Shown here piece by piece: positions 26,001 to 38,479 of a DNA stretch of 64,000 nucleotides. A model generated the notes under the pieces. That model made no database searches. It saw nothing but the letters and a program-made list of their open reading frames with translations, and was not told where the DNA came from. A program made the translations under genes and the position numbers. Source of the DNA: Coriaria nepalensis (lineage: Eukaryota > Streptophyta > Magnoliopsida > Cucurbitales > Coriariaceae). Where the stretch lies: positions 8,694,501 through 8,758,500 of the forward strand of contig CP114486.1 in assembly GCA_027186245.1 (NCBI GenBank), written 5' to 3'. Within the stretch, counting starts at the first letter, position 1. Every line of letters begins with the position of its first letter.

Positions 26001-29000
26001 GTTTCATCTACAAAGCACTAAAGTCTTTTAAAATAAATAAATAAAAAGAATCCCAATAGAGAACAGAACAAAATGTAGATAAATTTCATCATACAATATA
26101 TTTTTTTCTTTCAGAAACACAAGCATGTGAGTGATCATAACCAAAATATGCTTTCTTTATGGGAATTTCTTGTCTCCAAAAGTTAAGATTAACTGATACC
26201 TTCACACCTATATAGATTTTCAACTTAATAGCGATGTCTGCCTCTTGCTGCTTAGTTTGAAACATTCGAAACTGTTTATTCTTCATATTAATTATCCTAC
26301 TTCAAATTTGTGTAGCATTATTCGATATCCTAATACTACAAAAAAGCATGAAAAATAAAAAACAACAAACGAAAAGGCTTCTTGGCCAGTAACAAATAAA
26401 CATATTTGTTTCCCCACAACAAGGACTTCCTACTACATGTCAAACACATCCTGCTAACCACAACTTGTTCAAATATCTAGGAACGACACAGAACATACAG
26501 CATACATACATGATCTAATTGATGAATAGCACGATGATAATTAGAAGGCATGGATAGCATGCACATATATAAATCAAACCTCAACTTGATCTGGATCAAC
26601 ATCGACATCTAATATCTCTTCCAACGTCTGCTCTAATATCACCCTCTTTGCATCTTCTTCACCAACAACTGCATTGCCTTTTCCACTTTTGTTGTCAAAG
26701 GTTGAGCTTTGACTAAGAACATTGACCGGAGCCCATTCCAAATACAATGGACCATCCCTATATTAACATTGTGGAGAATATTACATATGTAGAAACTCCT
26801 CAAACTTAGGAATACAGAGGCAGCATGAATATTGTAAACTTTAGAGGTAAGAGAACAATATTCACTACTTTAGATTTACATCTTAGGGTCCCTTATATAG
26901 GAGAGAAACCCTAGTCTAACTACATAATATTTACCTAAACAGAAACAATTACAATCCCTAAAAATCAGCAACTAATTAATACCTAATCAGCAAACAAATC
27001 AAACTGATTTGTTTGTTGGAATCTTTAATATATTCAACACTCCCCCTCAAGCTTGGTTATAGATATTAATCATGCTAAGCTTGGACTTTAGATCTTCAAG
27101 CTTGATTCTTGGTAAGGCCTTAGTTAGGATATCTGCTGTCTGAAAACACGTAGGCATATACAGTAGTTTGACTATCCCTTCATCTACCTTTTCTTTTATA
27201 AAGTGACGATCGATCTCCACATGCTCAGTTCAATCGTGATGTACCGGATTCTTTGTAATATTGATGGCATATTGATTATCACAGAACTGGTTCATCAACT
27301 GAGAATTTTAATTCTTTTAAGAGTCTTCTTAACCACATCCAACCACATATTCCATGAGCCATAGCTCGAAATTCTACCTCTGCACTACTTTGTGAAACTA
27401 CAAACTGCTCCTTGCTTCGCCATGTGACCAAGTTCCCCCATACATAGGTGCAATAACCTGAGGTAGATCTCCGGACTTTGATTGATCCGGCCCACGGCCC
27501 AATCTGCATCACTGTAAACTTCAATATCTCTGTTTGATGTTTTTCCAAAGAACAAACCCTTTCCAGGTGTTATCTTTAGGTACCTCAAGATTCTGTAAAC
27601 AGCCTTCATATGTTCTTTATTTGGACAATTCATAAATTAACTCACCTTACTCATTGCAAAACCAATATCAGGTCCAGTATGGGATAAATAGATTAGCTTC
27701 CCTACAAGACGTTGGTATCTGCCCTAATCAACTGGTGTATTGTCTTCTTTGAGTCCCAATTGTATGGTTGAGTCCACTTGAGTATCTGTTGGTTTGCATC
27801 CCAGCATTCATGTTTCCTTTAGTAGGTCCAACACATACTTTCTTTGAGAGACCGAAATTCCCTTCTTAGACTGAGCTATTTCCATTCCTAGGAAGTATTT
27901 GAGATTTCCCAAATCTTTAATCTCAAATTCTTTACCTAGGAATTCTTTAACATTGTTCGGATCCTCTTCATTATCTCATGTTACAATAATATCATCCACA
28001 TATACAATAAGAATAGCAACTTTTCCTGTGAGAGAAAATTTGACGAACAATGTGTGATCTGATTGACACTAAGTACATCCATGTCTTTTGACCACCTTTG
28101 TGAATCTGTCTAACCAAACCCTTGGTGATTGCTTGAGTTTGTAAAGTGACCTTTTTAGTTTGCATACCTTGTTGGTTGAATCCGATTTCTCAAACCCGAG
28201 AGGAATGTCCATATATACTTCCTCCATTAGATCTCCATTTAGAAATGCATTCTTGACATCCGGTTGGTAAAGAGTCCACTCTAGATTTGTAGGTTGTGAA
28301 AGTAGGACCCGAACAGTGTTTAGTTTTGCTACTAGAGCAAATGTTTCTTCATAATCAATTCCATAAGACTAAGTAAAGCCTTTGGCAACCAACCGAGCTT
28401 TGAATATGTCCACATTCCCATCATCTATGTACTTCACTATGAATATCTACTTACACCCTACTAGATGCTTTCCTGGTGGTAATTCAGTGACTTCCCATGT
28501 TTCATTCCTTTCTAGTGCCTGAGTTTCGTCACACATAGCAGCTCTCCATTTTGGAGATTTGAGTGCTCCTTGTATGTTGTTTGGAATCTGGATTCCATCT
28601 ATGTTAGACACCAACCCCTTGAAATTGGGTGATAGTCCTTGATAGGACACAAAATTGCATATGGAGTGCTTTGTACATGATCTAACACCTTTCCTTAATG
28701 CAATAGGCCAATTAACATAATCATTTTTTAACACGGTAGGAGAAGAGTCAGAATTAGTGTTACCTTGAAGGTCTTCAGTTGGCCTTGGATCAGAGCATGA
28801 CTCATGAGCAGAGTTTTGTTTCCACTTGGCTTCTTTTCCTTCTTGAGTAAGTAATGAGATCAGTGTTATGTTGAATAGTGTCTGGGAGTGGAGGAGAGTT
28901 TTGAGTAGGATGGTGATTGGGAATAGGATTCTGTACGAAATTGTCTAGGCCGCCTATGTGACTATCTAGGCTGCCTATGTGAATGGCTTCTTCTCCTCTA

Positions 29001-32000
29001 GCAAGATATAGTGAGGTATTTTGGTGTCCCTATTCTATGTCCCAAAGCTAATATTCTTGTATAATGTGGTTCTCTCCTTAAATGTCAGGTTTGGGATAAA
29101 AGGGTTGATGTGTTCAAAAAATGTTACATCCATTGAGTTGTAGCATTTTTGTGTGCTAGGAGAGTAGCACTTGTACCCTTTCTGATTGGATGAGTATCCC
29201 AAGAAAATAAATTTGATTGCTCTAGGATCAAGTTTGCTTCTAGTCGGATTGTGATCATGGACAAAGGCTGAGCAGCCAAACACCTTAAAAGGAACAGAGG
29301 ATATGAGGTGTATATGTGGATAAGACTTAAGGAGGGTCTAACATGGTGTATGGAATTTAAGGATGCGAGAGGGCATTCTATTGATGAGGTAGGCTGTGGT
29401 GAGAATGGCATCACCCCAATGGTGCTTTGGGACATGGGATGATAACATGAGTGACCTTGAAACATCTAACAAGTGTCTGTTTTTCCTTTCTACAATCCCA
29501 TTCTGTTGAGGTGTATCCACACATGAGCTTTGGTGGACAATTCCTTGTTCCAGTAAAGTACTCCTTAGCATTCAGTGTGAAATCTGTCAACGCTCAAAAC
29601 ACACCCGAAATATCTTTCCTTACCAACCCTACAAAACATCCCCCAACCTTTCTCCATTATTCACAGTGATGTATGGGAACCTTCTAGAGTAAAAGCCAAT
29701 ACGGGTGCTCGCTAGTTCATCACCCTAATAGATGATCACACAAGACTGACATGGGTGTTTCTCATTAAAGAAAAGTCAAAAGTGGACCAAATTTTCAAAA
29801 ATTTCAACTCTATTTTTCAAACACAATTTCGAGCTAAGATACAAATTTTCCGGTGCAAATGGACTTTTATTAGAGAATAATGATGGAAATAATTTCTAGA
29901 GATACATAAAGTTTGGGTGGCCTAATCGATAGTTCCATAACATTACTAGACTATCTTTAAGACATTGACTATGAGAATTACCCTCACTTCTAGACACTAA
30001 ACAATCCAACTTGCAACCGTCCTCTTGAGGATGAGACACCTTAAGTAGATAGAGCCTCGAGTACATCTTAGTATTGCCAATCGTCTTCCCCAAATCCAAG
30101 TCCTGAAATTCACACGTGTAGTAGAAATTTAGTAACATAATTATGATATTGAGTGAGTTTACTGATGGATAATAAGTTGTAGTCTAGATTTGGAACTAAA
30201 AGGATCGAGTTTAGAGTAAAAGATCCTTTGATATTGTGATGGATCCTAAACTAGCCACCTTTGAAAGTGAGCCATCTATAATTCTGACAGTAAGATTTTC
30301 ATGGGAATGAGTAAAATTACTAAATAGAGAGTTTTATCACCAGTCATGTGGTCTGATGGATCCTAAATTGGCCACCTTTAAAAGTGAGTCATCTGCAATT
30401 CTGACAATAAGATTTTCATGAGAATGAGTAAAATTACTAAATAGAGTTTTATCACCAGTCATGTGGTCTGATGCTATGGAGTCCACAATCTGTGGATTGT
30501 CCTTCTCTTTCGTAGTATTTAGAGCAGTAACAAATTTACCTTTTCGGGCTATGGACCTGGTTCCAATAATGGAGGTAGGTTGTGAGGATGAAGTTGGCTA
30601 ACTAAACAACTTCTTAAGAAGATCAATTTGTTCCCTGCTGAACAAGTTAGATTCACCTGTTGTAGTAGGTTCTTCCACGCAGGTATGGTTTCCACGGTCT
30701 TCTTTGTTGTAAGGAAGTCATGATGGCTTCCAATCAGATGGTTTTCAATGGATTTTCCAGCATGTGTCTTTGACATGTCCAGGCTTTCGACAATACTCAC
30801 ACCATGGTCGTTCCTTCCTTTGTCGACTCTCACTTGGTTTGATATTGAGCTCCTCTAACAGCTAAAGTCGAAACTTCCAGGTTCTGAGTGACCGAGTGAG
30901 ATTTCATCATTACCCTTTTCTTGCTTTCCTCTTTCCATACTTCAAAAAAGGCCTCCTTTACATTCGGTGGAGGTTTATAGCCTAGGATTCTCCCTCTCAC
31001 TTCATCTAAATTCTGGTTCAGTCCAATTAACAGCTTGTACAATCTCTTCCTCAACAATTTGCTTATACATCTGGTTGTCTTCAGTGCACTTCTATGAATG
31101 GATCTCGCACAAGTCAAGTTGTTGCCAGTAGCGAGTAGGGCATTATACGATTAAGTTACAGTCAAGTCTCCTTACCGTAAGTCATGAAGGTTGCTCTCTA
31201 TCTCGAACTGTTCCGAGGTGTTCTCATTATTAGAGTAGGTCTCCTTGATTGCAAGATCTCCTCTGTCATTTCATAATATAGTAGGAAATTTTCTCCACTG
31301 TCATTAGTCATGGAGTTGATGAGCGAGGACATGGCCTTACATACTCTAAACTTCGGATCATCTTTTTATGGTTTAGTTACCTCACCAGATAGATATTCAT
31401 CCTTGCCTTTGCCGCAGATGTACATCATTACTGAATGAGACCATTGAACATAATTGTTCTCATTCAGTTTGGGCCCTATAATGATAACCTAATTGTTTTT
31501 CGAGTTTCCATTGTTGCCACCGACCATGGTTTCGTGATCTGAGGTGTTTTCTAGGTTTGAAACAAACAAAGAACCTAATTTTTCTATAGCCATCCCGTAT
31601 TTTGTCATGAGGTATTGATCTGCTAGGTTTTAGAGAATATGAGGCTCTTATACCATGTAAACTTTAGAGGTAAAAGAACTATATTCAATACTTTAGATTT
31701 ACATCTTAGGGTCCCTTATATGGGAGAGAAACCCTAGTCTAACTACATAATATTTACCTAAACAGAAACAATTAGAATCCCTAAAAATTAGCAACTAATT
31801 AATACGTAATTAGCAAACAAATCAGTTTGATTTGTTTGCTGGAATCTTAAATATATTCAACAAATATAATTGAAACTATACTCTTATCAATGAGAAAATT
31901 TATGTATGCGGGAACATTCAAAATAACAAAAATCCAATTAAGAAGGAACCAAAATCCAATTAATTTCACATGGAAGGACAAGACAATAACAAAAGTATGT

Positions 32001-35000
32001 TCTTTTCACTCCTCTTCCTTCATTAAGGACAGGACAAAAGTGCAACTGAAATAGAGGAAGAGAAGAATAAAAAACAAAAATATTGACTTTCTTATTTTCC
32101 TTTTTTATAACAGCGTGATAACATACATGCTTTATATAGCATCTCTTTCTTGGTATTAGATAATACGCATGCCTCAATGGTCCTAACATATGCCTATATC
32201 CCCCTATCTTTTTGGATATGAACAGATAAATATCATTAATTCAGGGAGTCACATAAGTTCTATGTTGGTATCAGAAACTGATACAGTTCAAACATAACCC
32301 AAGATTATTATTTTTTTCCATTTTACTTATCAATATACAGTGACATCAACTTTTATCTATAACAGAATCAATTAGGCAGACATAAGACCGTCAATACAAA
32401 CACTTCAAACAATTCTGTCACTCGCATCAATTTATAGACTAATTTATAGACCAAGTAAATGAAATTTGATACATTTAATGAACATCTGAAATAAGATACC
32501 AAAGAGCTGACATAACCCCACCTGCAAGTATATCTAGTCTAACCAAAGATCTTTACTTTAAAACAACTGAAAATTATGTTTTCGAGAATATAGAACTTCA
32601 AGAAGCATATGATTGAGTACAAAAGGCTTTTCTCTAGAGTTAGCACAAAATGCCAACATGGATGAGACAAACCAAATTCAGAAACCAATTTTTCAATCAA
32701 TTAGATATTGAATGACAGAACAGCAACTAATCTAGCTGTTTACAGGACAACAAACTTATTGGAGGAGATGCTTCCAAAGACTCTCGAGCATTCCCAAGAA
32801 ATGAACTGAGATAGAACTTACAGGTATCGCCTGTATGCTAAACCTTTAAATGCAGCACGTGCTTCAGATGGTTCCAAAAAAACAACCTGACATATCATGT
32901 AATGAACAAAATAAGGAAATAGATACCAATAAACATATACTATAACGGCTTTGAAATAGTTTCAACTGATTCCATATATTACAATTACTACTTTTCCACT
33001 TCGGGATCGAAAAAGCCCAAATGATGGAGAACAGCAGCAAGCAAATCTCAAAATTTACCAAAGGGGATGTTCGATGGTGAATAGAACCCATGAACAGTAC
33101 ATAAACTTTTCAACGACATTCAAGGTTCGCATTCACAATACTGGTAAATTGGTATAAAGGAGCACTAGAATAGGGATTCCTAAGGAAAACTCCTAAAGGA
33201 AAAAAAAATTCCCATCTGCTCTCTCTATTGATATTGAAGCAATATAATCATATTAATAAAACTTTTCCGAATTAGTAATAATAGCACCTCACTTTCAAAA
33301 GTTTTACCTTCCAGATAACATACTTTGGCATCATATTGATGTAAGAAGATAAGACTTATTTTTAACCAGAAAACAAAAGTCAAGGCCCTAAGATGCATTG
33401 TGGCAAACTCCTTAGGCATTTAAAGACTGTTGCCAAGATCTCCAATCAAAGATAATAGGAGATAATAGGAGATAAGATGATCTACAATGGAAAAATAAAA
33501 ATATAAAACAAAACAAAGTGCAGCGAGAAAGAAACATACTTCTCGATATTCTATAAGTCTAGAAATTTATTTTGAACTTTCAACAGAAAACTCTGTGTTC
33601 AAATTAACAAGCCACTAAGACTCTGAATTTAGTAAATTGAGTTTAAAACATATTTTGTAATGGTCTGTAACACTGGAATACTCTTTAAAATTAAAAAAGT
33701 AAAATAAAAAGGGAGAACTATTAACCTAGTGTCCATAGAACACATAGGGAATCCTGGTTTGTTGTTTCTGTGCTCTCTCACACGATATCTCTCAAGACCA
33801 AGAAAAGACGATGAAAGCTGTCTTAGGTGTGATTATAATGACTTACATAGTTTTTTAACGAACTACCAGCAAGAAAATCCAAAGTGAAGAAGCGAAGATA
33901 GTGATAGTTACCAGAGCCAATGTCTTAGTCGGGGGGACAATAATTTTATCCAAACTCCCAAATTTCCCAAACATCTTAGCTAGTTCAGCTTCTGAAGAAG
34001 CATAAGGCAAGTTCTTCACTAAAAGAACATGGTTACTTCTTTTCATATGTTTAGTTTTCCCAGTAGCAAACTCTTCCAAGGATTCTACATTAACTCCAGC
34101 ATTTGCAAAAGCCTTTTTTGTCATAGCAACTACTTGAGTTTGTCCCAAAGCCTGACGGACTGCAAGATTGTCGGCTTCTCCATCAAGAAATTCACCCTTA
34201 CTTACACCATATATTCTAGCAATATTTTCGACAACCTACACACACATAAAGGACAAAGAAAATTTGAGATTGCACGCAATCCACTCCATAAAATCGAAGC
34301 CCATAAAATCAAAGCAGGTACAAACTCTCATAACCTATTAAGATTAGTAAGATAACACATGGGGGAAAAAAAAGTGACTGTTGTTAACTGGGAATTCAGA
34401 AAGGAAACATATAACGTTAGGATAGAAGCCTTTCTAGATTAGTCTATAATTAGGATCTCTGCAAAGGGTACATCAAACTAAGCATTGTCAATGATGTTCC
34501 CAGACAAAACATACTGTATCATGACGCATGAAAAAACTGTTCCATGCCCTTGTATCTCCACTGGCTTCAGCTGCTTTCCGCTCATCCTCCCTCTTTTGTT
34601 TGAAAGATTTTGAAGCTTGACTTTTAGAATCGTCGGCCCTATTAAATTAGTGACATCCTAACATCATCCCAATGCAATTATCCAAGTAAAAAGACAGTAA
34701 CTCTAATCAGAACCATTAATGACCCAAAATTGATAAGCTAAAACAGACAGCATACAGTAATTCATGGTTCCCAGAAGGGTTCTTCGGCTGTGCCGGCATT
34801 ACATGCAATAATCTTCCTTGAAAACTTGTACCGTCCAACTCTTCTAGCGCCCTAAATGTTACGATAAAGTAAATTATATAGAAAAAGTTTGATAGTGGAA
34901 GAATCAAACTCAGAAATTGGTGTTACTTAGTATAATTCAATCTCTTGTTGTCCCATTCTAGCACTTCAATGCTAGAAAAGAATGAGCTGTACAAATTCTG

Positions 35001-37125
35001 GAGTAGTGTATCAATCACGACATCGACTAAATGAGATCAGAGAGAACTAAGATATATACTTACCTTGTTGCACACTCTGGCAACATGTAAAGGACGAAAG
35101 CAATTCCTTTGGACCGGTTCGTCTGTTTATCAACAACAAGGTGGACCTGTGAAACATTGCCGACCTTACTGAAGTACTCTTCTAGCTCCTCCAAACTGAT
35201 CAAAATGGTTGTGGTGATTACAGTGTACTACCTTAAACCACTAAACCGATACTAAATTTTAAATGAAAACATTAAAATAATAAACAAACAAACAAATGAT
35301 AGTACTGAAGAATAAATTGGAAACAGTTACTATAAAAAGGGAAATAGGGATGATTACGTTGCTGTATATGGCAGATTGCGGACAAACAGGCGACAAGCCT
35401 CCAGTCCTCTCTCCTTTGGGCTTGGAAAGGGCTTCTCTACATCAAGTAGATTCGCATCAGCATCTTTGGAAGGAACTAGCCCCTGAGCGTCATTGTGGAA
35501 AAGTGCCTTTCCATGGGCCTCCACACTTTCTTCCAGAGATTCAGCCTCATCCATAGCTTCTTTCAAATTGTTCTCATCATCACTGCTTTCTGACTCTGAC
35601 CATTCTTTTTTCATCCTACTCTTAAAATAATCAATATCTGATATGACATTATCATAAGCAAGATCCTGGGATCTTTTGGTTTCATGAGTATCTGAGTGTT
35701 TATGGTCTATTTGAGCAGTTTCAGATAATTCATGATCGACTGAAACCAATCTTTCTCTATGTTCTGTCGCTGAGTTTAGCCTCTCATGAACTTTTCCATT
35801 TTCATCAGCCATTGGAGCTATCAACATATCATTTTCCCACAATTTTGATTTAATCCGAGACTGTGTGACCTGAAGAAATTCCTGGAGCTTGGGGTCATCT
35901 TCTATAACATTCTTTCTCCCTACTTTAGATGCATCAAGGCCCGAATCCTTTTCAGCTTCTTTTCCGTTATCTTGTTTATTAACAGAGTGTCGACTCCAAG
36001 TGCGGGGTATATTTGGATCACCTACCTTACTAGCAATCTAAAATAAGCAAGAGAGAGTTTTATTAAAGGTAACTCATGGGTCTCAAAGGTCCAGATCAGA
36101 CATTCTGTTTCAAATTAATTTGGAAGCAAGAGAAGATAATAGTTACTGCATTTTGCATGCCTATTATTTTGTGCATGCCTAGATAAATTCTCTCTTTAAC
36201 TATCGAACATTGAAAAGAGCAAAGTACAAGATTAGACTAACCAAGACATTTGCAAGCATAACCATTTGCCTTCTAGAATCCCAACATTCACACCTAAAAT
36301 TATAAATCTGATTGCATGATATATGTGCAGATTCCTTTGAATCCCATACTACACAATAAGAAAATAATCTTTTATTGGTCTTTAAACAATATTTTCTTAA
36401 TGGAAACTGCCAATGCTTGATAAAGTGCTTCCATAAGAAAAAAAAACAACATGAAGTGAGCAAAAGCAGATGGAAAGAAGAGTTACCCAGTCCAGCATAC
36501 TGAATACTGATTCAGACTTGAAACCTATATTTACTATAAACTAATAGCTAGAGTAAACTAAGACCATGACCAATAAACAAAAAATAAAAAAAATAAAAGA
36601 TATATTTTAAACCATGTATTCAAACAGTTATTTGAACTTCTGACTGAAAAAATTGTAGGTAAGCACCGGGAGAAAGAGCACCAGACCTCGCAAGTAATCC
36701 GACAAGTATCGAGGTAAGAATTGTTGAAGTATTTGATTGATTCTTCAGCCTCGTGTTCAGTGCGATAACCAATGAATCCAAATTGCCTACTCTTACCGTC
36801 TCTGAACCGAAAGAAGAAAATCAGCAAAACTAAAAACTCAGAATTTGGAGTAAAGAAAACTACAACAGAGCAAGAGGTCTAGGAGTACCTGGTTCGCATG
36901 AGCCTAGCATCCGTAATTTCTCCTTTCTGAGAGAAAAACTCTCGAAGGCGATCTTCAGTCACATATTTGGGCAAGTTTTTCACACAAACCCTAGACCTGT
37001 ACACAACAAACTCCAAATCAATTCGTTTTCTTCACATACTCGAAATTGCTTTCTCAATGAACAAATTGAATATTGGCGGGAGCCAAAGAAGAGTAGAGAA
37101 TAAATAGTAGAATAAATACTCACAT
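23078..37125 (-). CDS. MRD1: Multiple RNA-binding domain protein MRD1/RBM19, five RRMs
   Basis: Nucleolar protein whose yeast (Mrd1) and animal (RBM19) relatives bind pre-rRNA and the U3 region for 18S maturation in the small-subunit processome. Fifteen exons on the - strand: 37125-37124 (coding part), 36996-36889, 36801-36687, 36037-35358, 35195-35064, 34851-34756, 34638-34515, 34235-33912, 32886-32822, 26757-26580, 25817-25713, 25626-25525, 25433-25260, 23448-23317 and 23215-23078. They sum to 2475 nt, 824 residues, with GT-AG sites throughout. RRM1 spans about residues 2-77 ([19 protein letters not shown]), RRM2 about 290-365 ([18 protein letters not shown]), RRM3 about 486-560 ([11 protein letters not shown]), RRM4 about 610-690 ([15 protein letters not shown]) and RRM5 about 711-785 ([16 protein letters not shown]). 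An acidic Ser/Glu-rich linker separates RRM1 and RRM2. The ATG is split by intron 1. Intron 9 (26758-32821) holds a Copia element in the same direction. The last Lys/Arg-rich tail (KLKKRK) suits nucleolar targeting. Confidence 0.95.
23449..25259 (-). other. MRD1 intron 13, 1.8 kb, no inserted gene seen
   Basis: The longest MRD1 intron apart from the one holding the Copia element. AT-rich, only short frames, and no transposon signature recognised. Confidence 0.5.
26833..27039 (-). repeat. 3' LTR of the intronic Copia element
   Basis: 207 bp. About 13 substitutions and no indel against the 5' LTR at 31656-31862 (about 6 percent) by my count. On the - strand the LTR starts TGTTGAATA. Confidence 0.95.
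27040..27052 (-). other. Polypurine tract of the intronic Copia element
   Basis: On the - strand GCTTGAGGGGGAG directly precedes the 3' LTR, the expected plus-strand priming site. Confidence 0.85.
27279..28740 (-). pseudogene. Copia reverse transcriptase and RNase H, inactivated
   Basis: The - strand reading from about 28730 gives the start of the RT domain ([37 protein letters not shown]), then ARLVAKGFT near 28390 and the catalytic motif YVDDIIVT near 27985-28010. Next come [16 protein letters not shown] and KTPGKG-like text, then RNase H with YSDADWA near 27505, [19 protein letters not shown] and [16 protein letters not shown]. Stops at several points (for example after CK, in GFT and after IIVT) and at least one frame change in RNase H inactivate it. 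Both aspartates of YVDD are retained. Confidence 0.9.
29030..30138 (-). pseudogene. Copia integrase, interrupted by an internal inversion
   Basis: On the - strand the pre-integrase domain ([14 protein letters not shown]) ends near 29863 with LFPSLFSNK. From about 29570 the - strand resumes with [19 protein letters not shown], which contains the third catalytic acidic residue, followed by [19 protein letters not shown] and FGCSAFVHD. The part in between, about 29570-29862, reads correctly only on the + strand: [19 protein letters not shown] (first catalytic Asp) and [18 protein letters not shown]. The segment is therefore inverted in place and the integrase core is split. Confidence 0.85.
30237..30468 (-). 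repeat. Tandem duplication in the protease region of the Copia element
   Basis: Copy A is 30237-30353 and copy B is 30354-30468. The period is 117 bp, with a 2-bp length difference (atagagag/atagag) and several substitutions. It repeats the protease-side segment that reads [18 protein letters not shown] on the - strand. The protease motif before it reads [10 protein letters not shown], with the central Gly of the usual DSGAS changed to Ile. Confidence 0.88.
30480..31590 (-). pseudogene. Copia gag and protease start, inactivated
   Basis: The - strand reading from about 31590 gives a gag ([36 protein letters not shown]) with stops and a frameshift. Then comes [20 protein letters not shown] near 31050. 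An intact CCHC knuckle follows ([14 protein letters not shown] near 30790), then the aspartic protease start near 30470. This is the canonical 5' half of a Copia polyprotein. Confidence 0.85.
31643..31655 (-). other. Primer-binding site of the intronic Copia element
   Basis: On the - strand TGGTATAAGAGCC starts directly after the 5' LTR. It differs at one base from the usual tRNA-Met-complementary TGGTATCAGAGC. Confidence 0.9.
31656..31862 (-). repeat. 5' LTR of the intronic Copia element
   Basis: 207 bp, partner of 26833-27039. It is followed on the right by the AATAT target duplication. Confidence 0.95.
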
Positions 37126-38470
37126 AGATTAAGAGTTCCCTACTGCTGACGGCTGTGGTTTGGTGGCTCTGTAGATGGCTTTTTCACGTGGTTACGGCTG
37201 TGATTGTTTGCCACGGTGTCCTCTGCGGCGCCTTCCTCTTCCTTTGCTTGGGTTTCTGCCTACGCTTCTGGTGTTTTTCGGCTTATGCTTGGTTCTAAAC
37301 TTCTACAGTTCGAGTTATGCTTTGTAGGTTTTTCCTTTTCCTTTGCGAACTCTTCGTCCATCTAGTTTCACTTTTGACCCCTCTACTTTTTATTATATTC
37401 AATTCGTCCCCAAGTTTTGTTAAAAATCTTATTTTACTGACTAGTGCAAAGAATTAAAGAAAAAGTCTTTTGACCTCTATTATTTCCCTTTACCCTATGG
37501 AAGCAATAACCTCATTGAAGCATCATTTTTCCTGCGTCAAGCTAGTTAATGTTGATGCAAAAATTGGCCATCAACAAGCATATTCACGATTACTCACACT
37601 TACATCAAGATGCAGATAGAGCAATACTAGGGATGTATCTAACAAAACCTCCTCCGATGCGAACATTGGTGAGCAGAGATAAAACGACGTAAGAACTTAC
37701 TAGGATATTTTTAATGTGAGTATCTTTCATACACATATATGTGTATTTATATTTTTATAGTACCTGCGTAGGATAAATCACTATGCATTCGATAAAAATT
37801 GGGAATGAGGTAAAAATACTTATCAAGAAGAGAGTATCACATATTTAATGCGTGATCCCCACATATTCTCCTAAAAACTAACCTTATATTAATAGAAAAA
37901 ATCGTGGAGATAATCTTCCTTCGGTTGCAGAATCATATTCTCTGATTTCAAGTTTAATCAATGCAGTTTAATAACTACATTACAATGATGATGAACTCCA
38001 ATCATTGGGAAACTTCATCACCATGCATTAGTTTTCTTCTCGTAACATTCCTGAGCAAAGGAGGGACACGACTCTCTTCGTCGGATCTATTGGGAATCGA
38101 GTTTAAAAAGTCGCAGTAGAAGCGATTATTCGTTCCAGTATATAATAAATAAAAAAATTAAATATTTAGCAATCATTTATGTATATATACATATATATAA
38201 ATTAATCTTACATACTAGATAGAGGAATCATACTTTTGTTCACACAAATCGACAATTAAAACTCACACCACGATTTTCCAAGTTGATCCTCAACACATTA
38301 AGACGTGTATGAGCACGTAGAGATGACAAATTTTTCTTTTCGGTGATCTCTACTTTTTTTCTAAATAATTAAAATATGATGTATTTATAAAATTTTATTA
38401 GTGTTTCTATTTAATATTATTTTAAATGTAAATACTTTAAATTAATTTGAATCAATAATTCAAATACAAT
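37126..38470. other. MRD1 5' UTR and promoter side, then AT-rich intergenic DNA
   Basis: The first 100-250 bp are GC-richer (CTGCTGACGGCTGTGG context) and should contain the MRD1 5' UTR. Beyond that I see AT-rich DNA with no gene and no recognised element. Confidence 0.5.
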
Positions 38471-38479
38471 ATTAAATAA

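Larger units (their letters stand above)
26833..31862 (-). mobile_element. Near full-length Ty1/Copia retrotransposon inside MRD1 intron 9
   Basis: A 5030-bp element flanked by AATAT on both sides (26828-26832 and 31863-31867), the expected 5-bp target duplication. Both LTRs are 207 bp and start TGT and end ACA. On the - strand it has a primer-binding site after the 5' LTR, gag with a zinc knuckle, protease, integrase, reverse transcriptase, RNase H and a polypurine tract before the 3' LTR: the Copia order. The short LTRs and small size would suit the Ale/Retrofit-type lineages, but that is inference. Stops in most domains, a tandem duplication and an integrase inversion make it non-autonomous. 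It is transcribed in the same direction as MRD1, so its sequence is spliced out with the intron. Confidence 0.95.

Noticed and set aside
29451..29669. 72-codon + strand frame within the Copia element
   Set aside because: Not a separate gene. Its right part overlaps the inverted integrase segment in another frame, and its left part is antisense to integrase.
35296..35556. 86-codon + strand frame
   Set aside because: Antisense to the acidic linker exon of MRD1.
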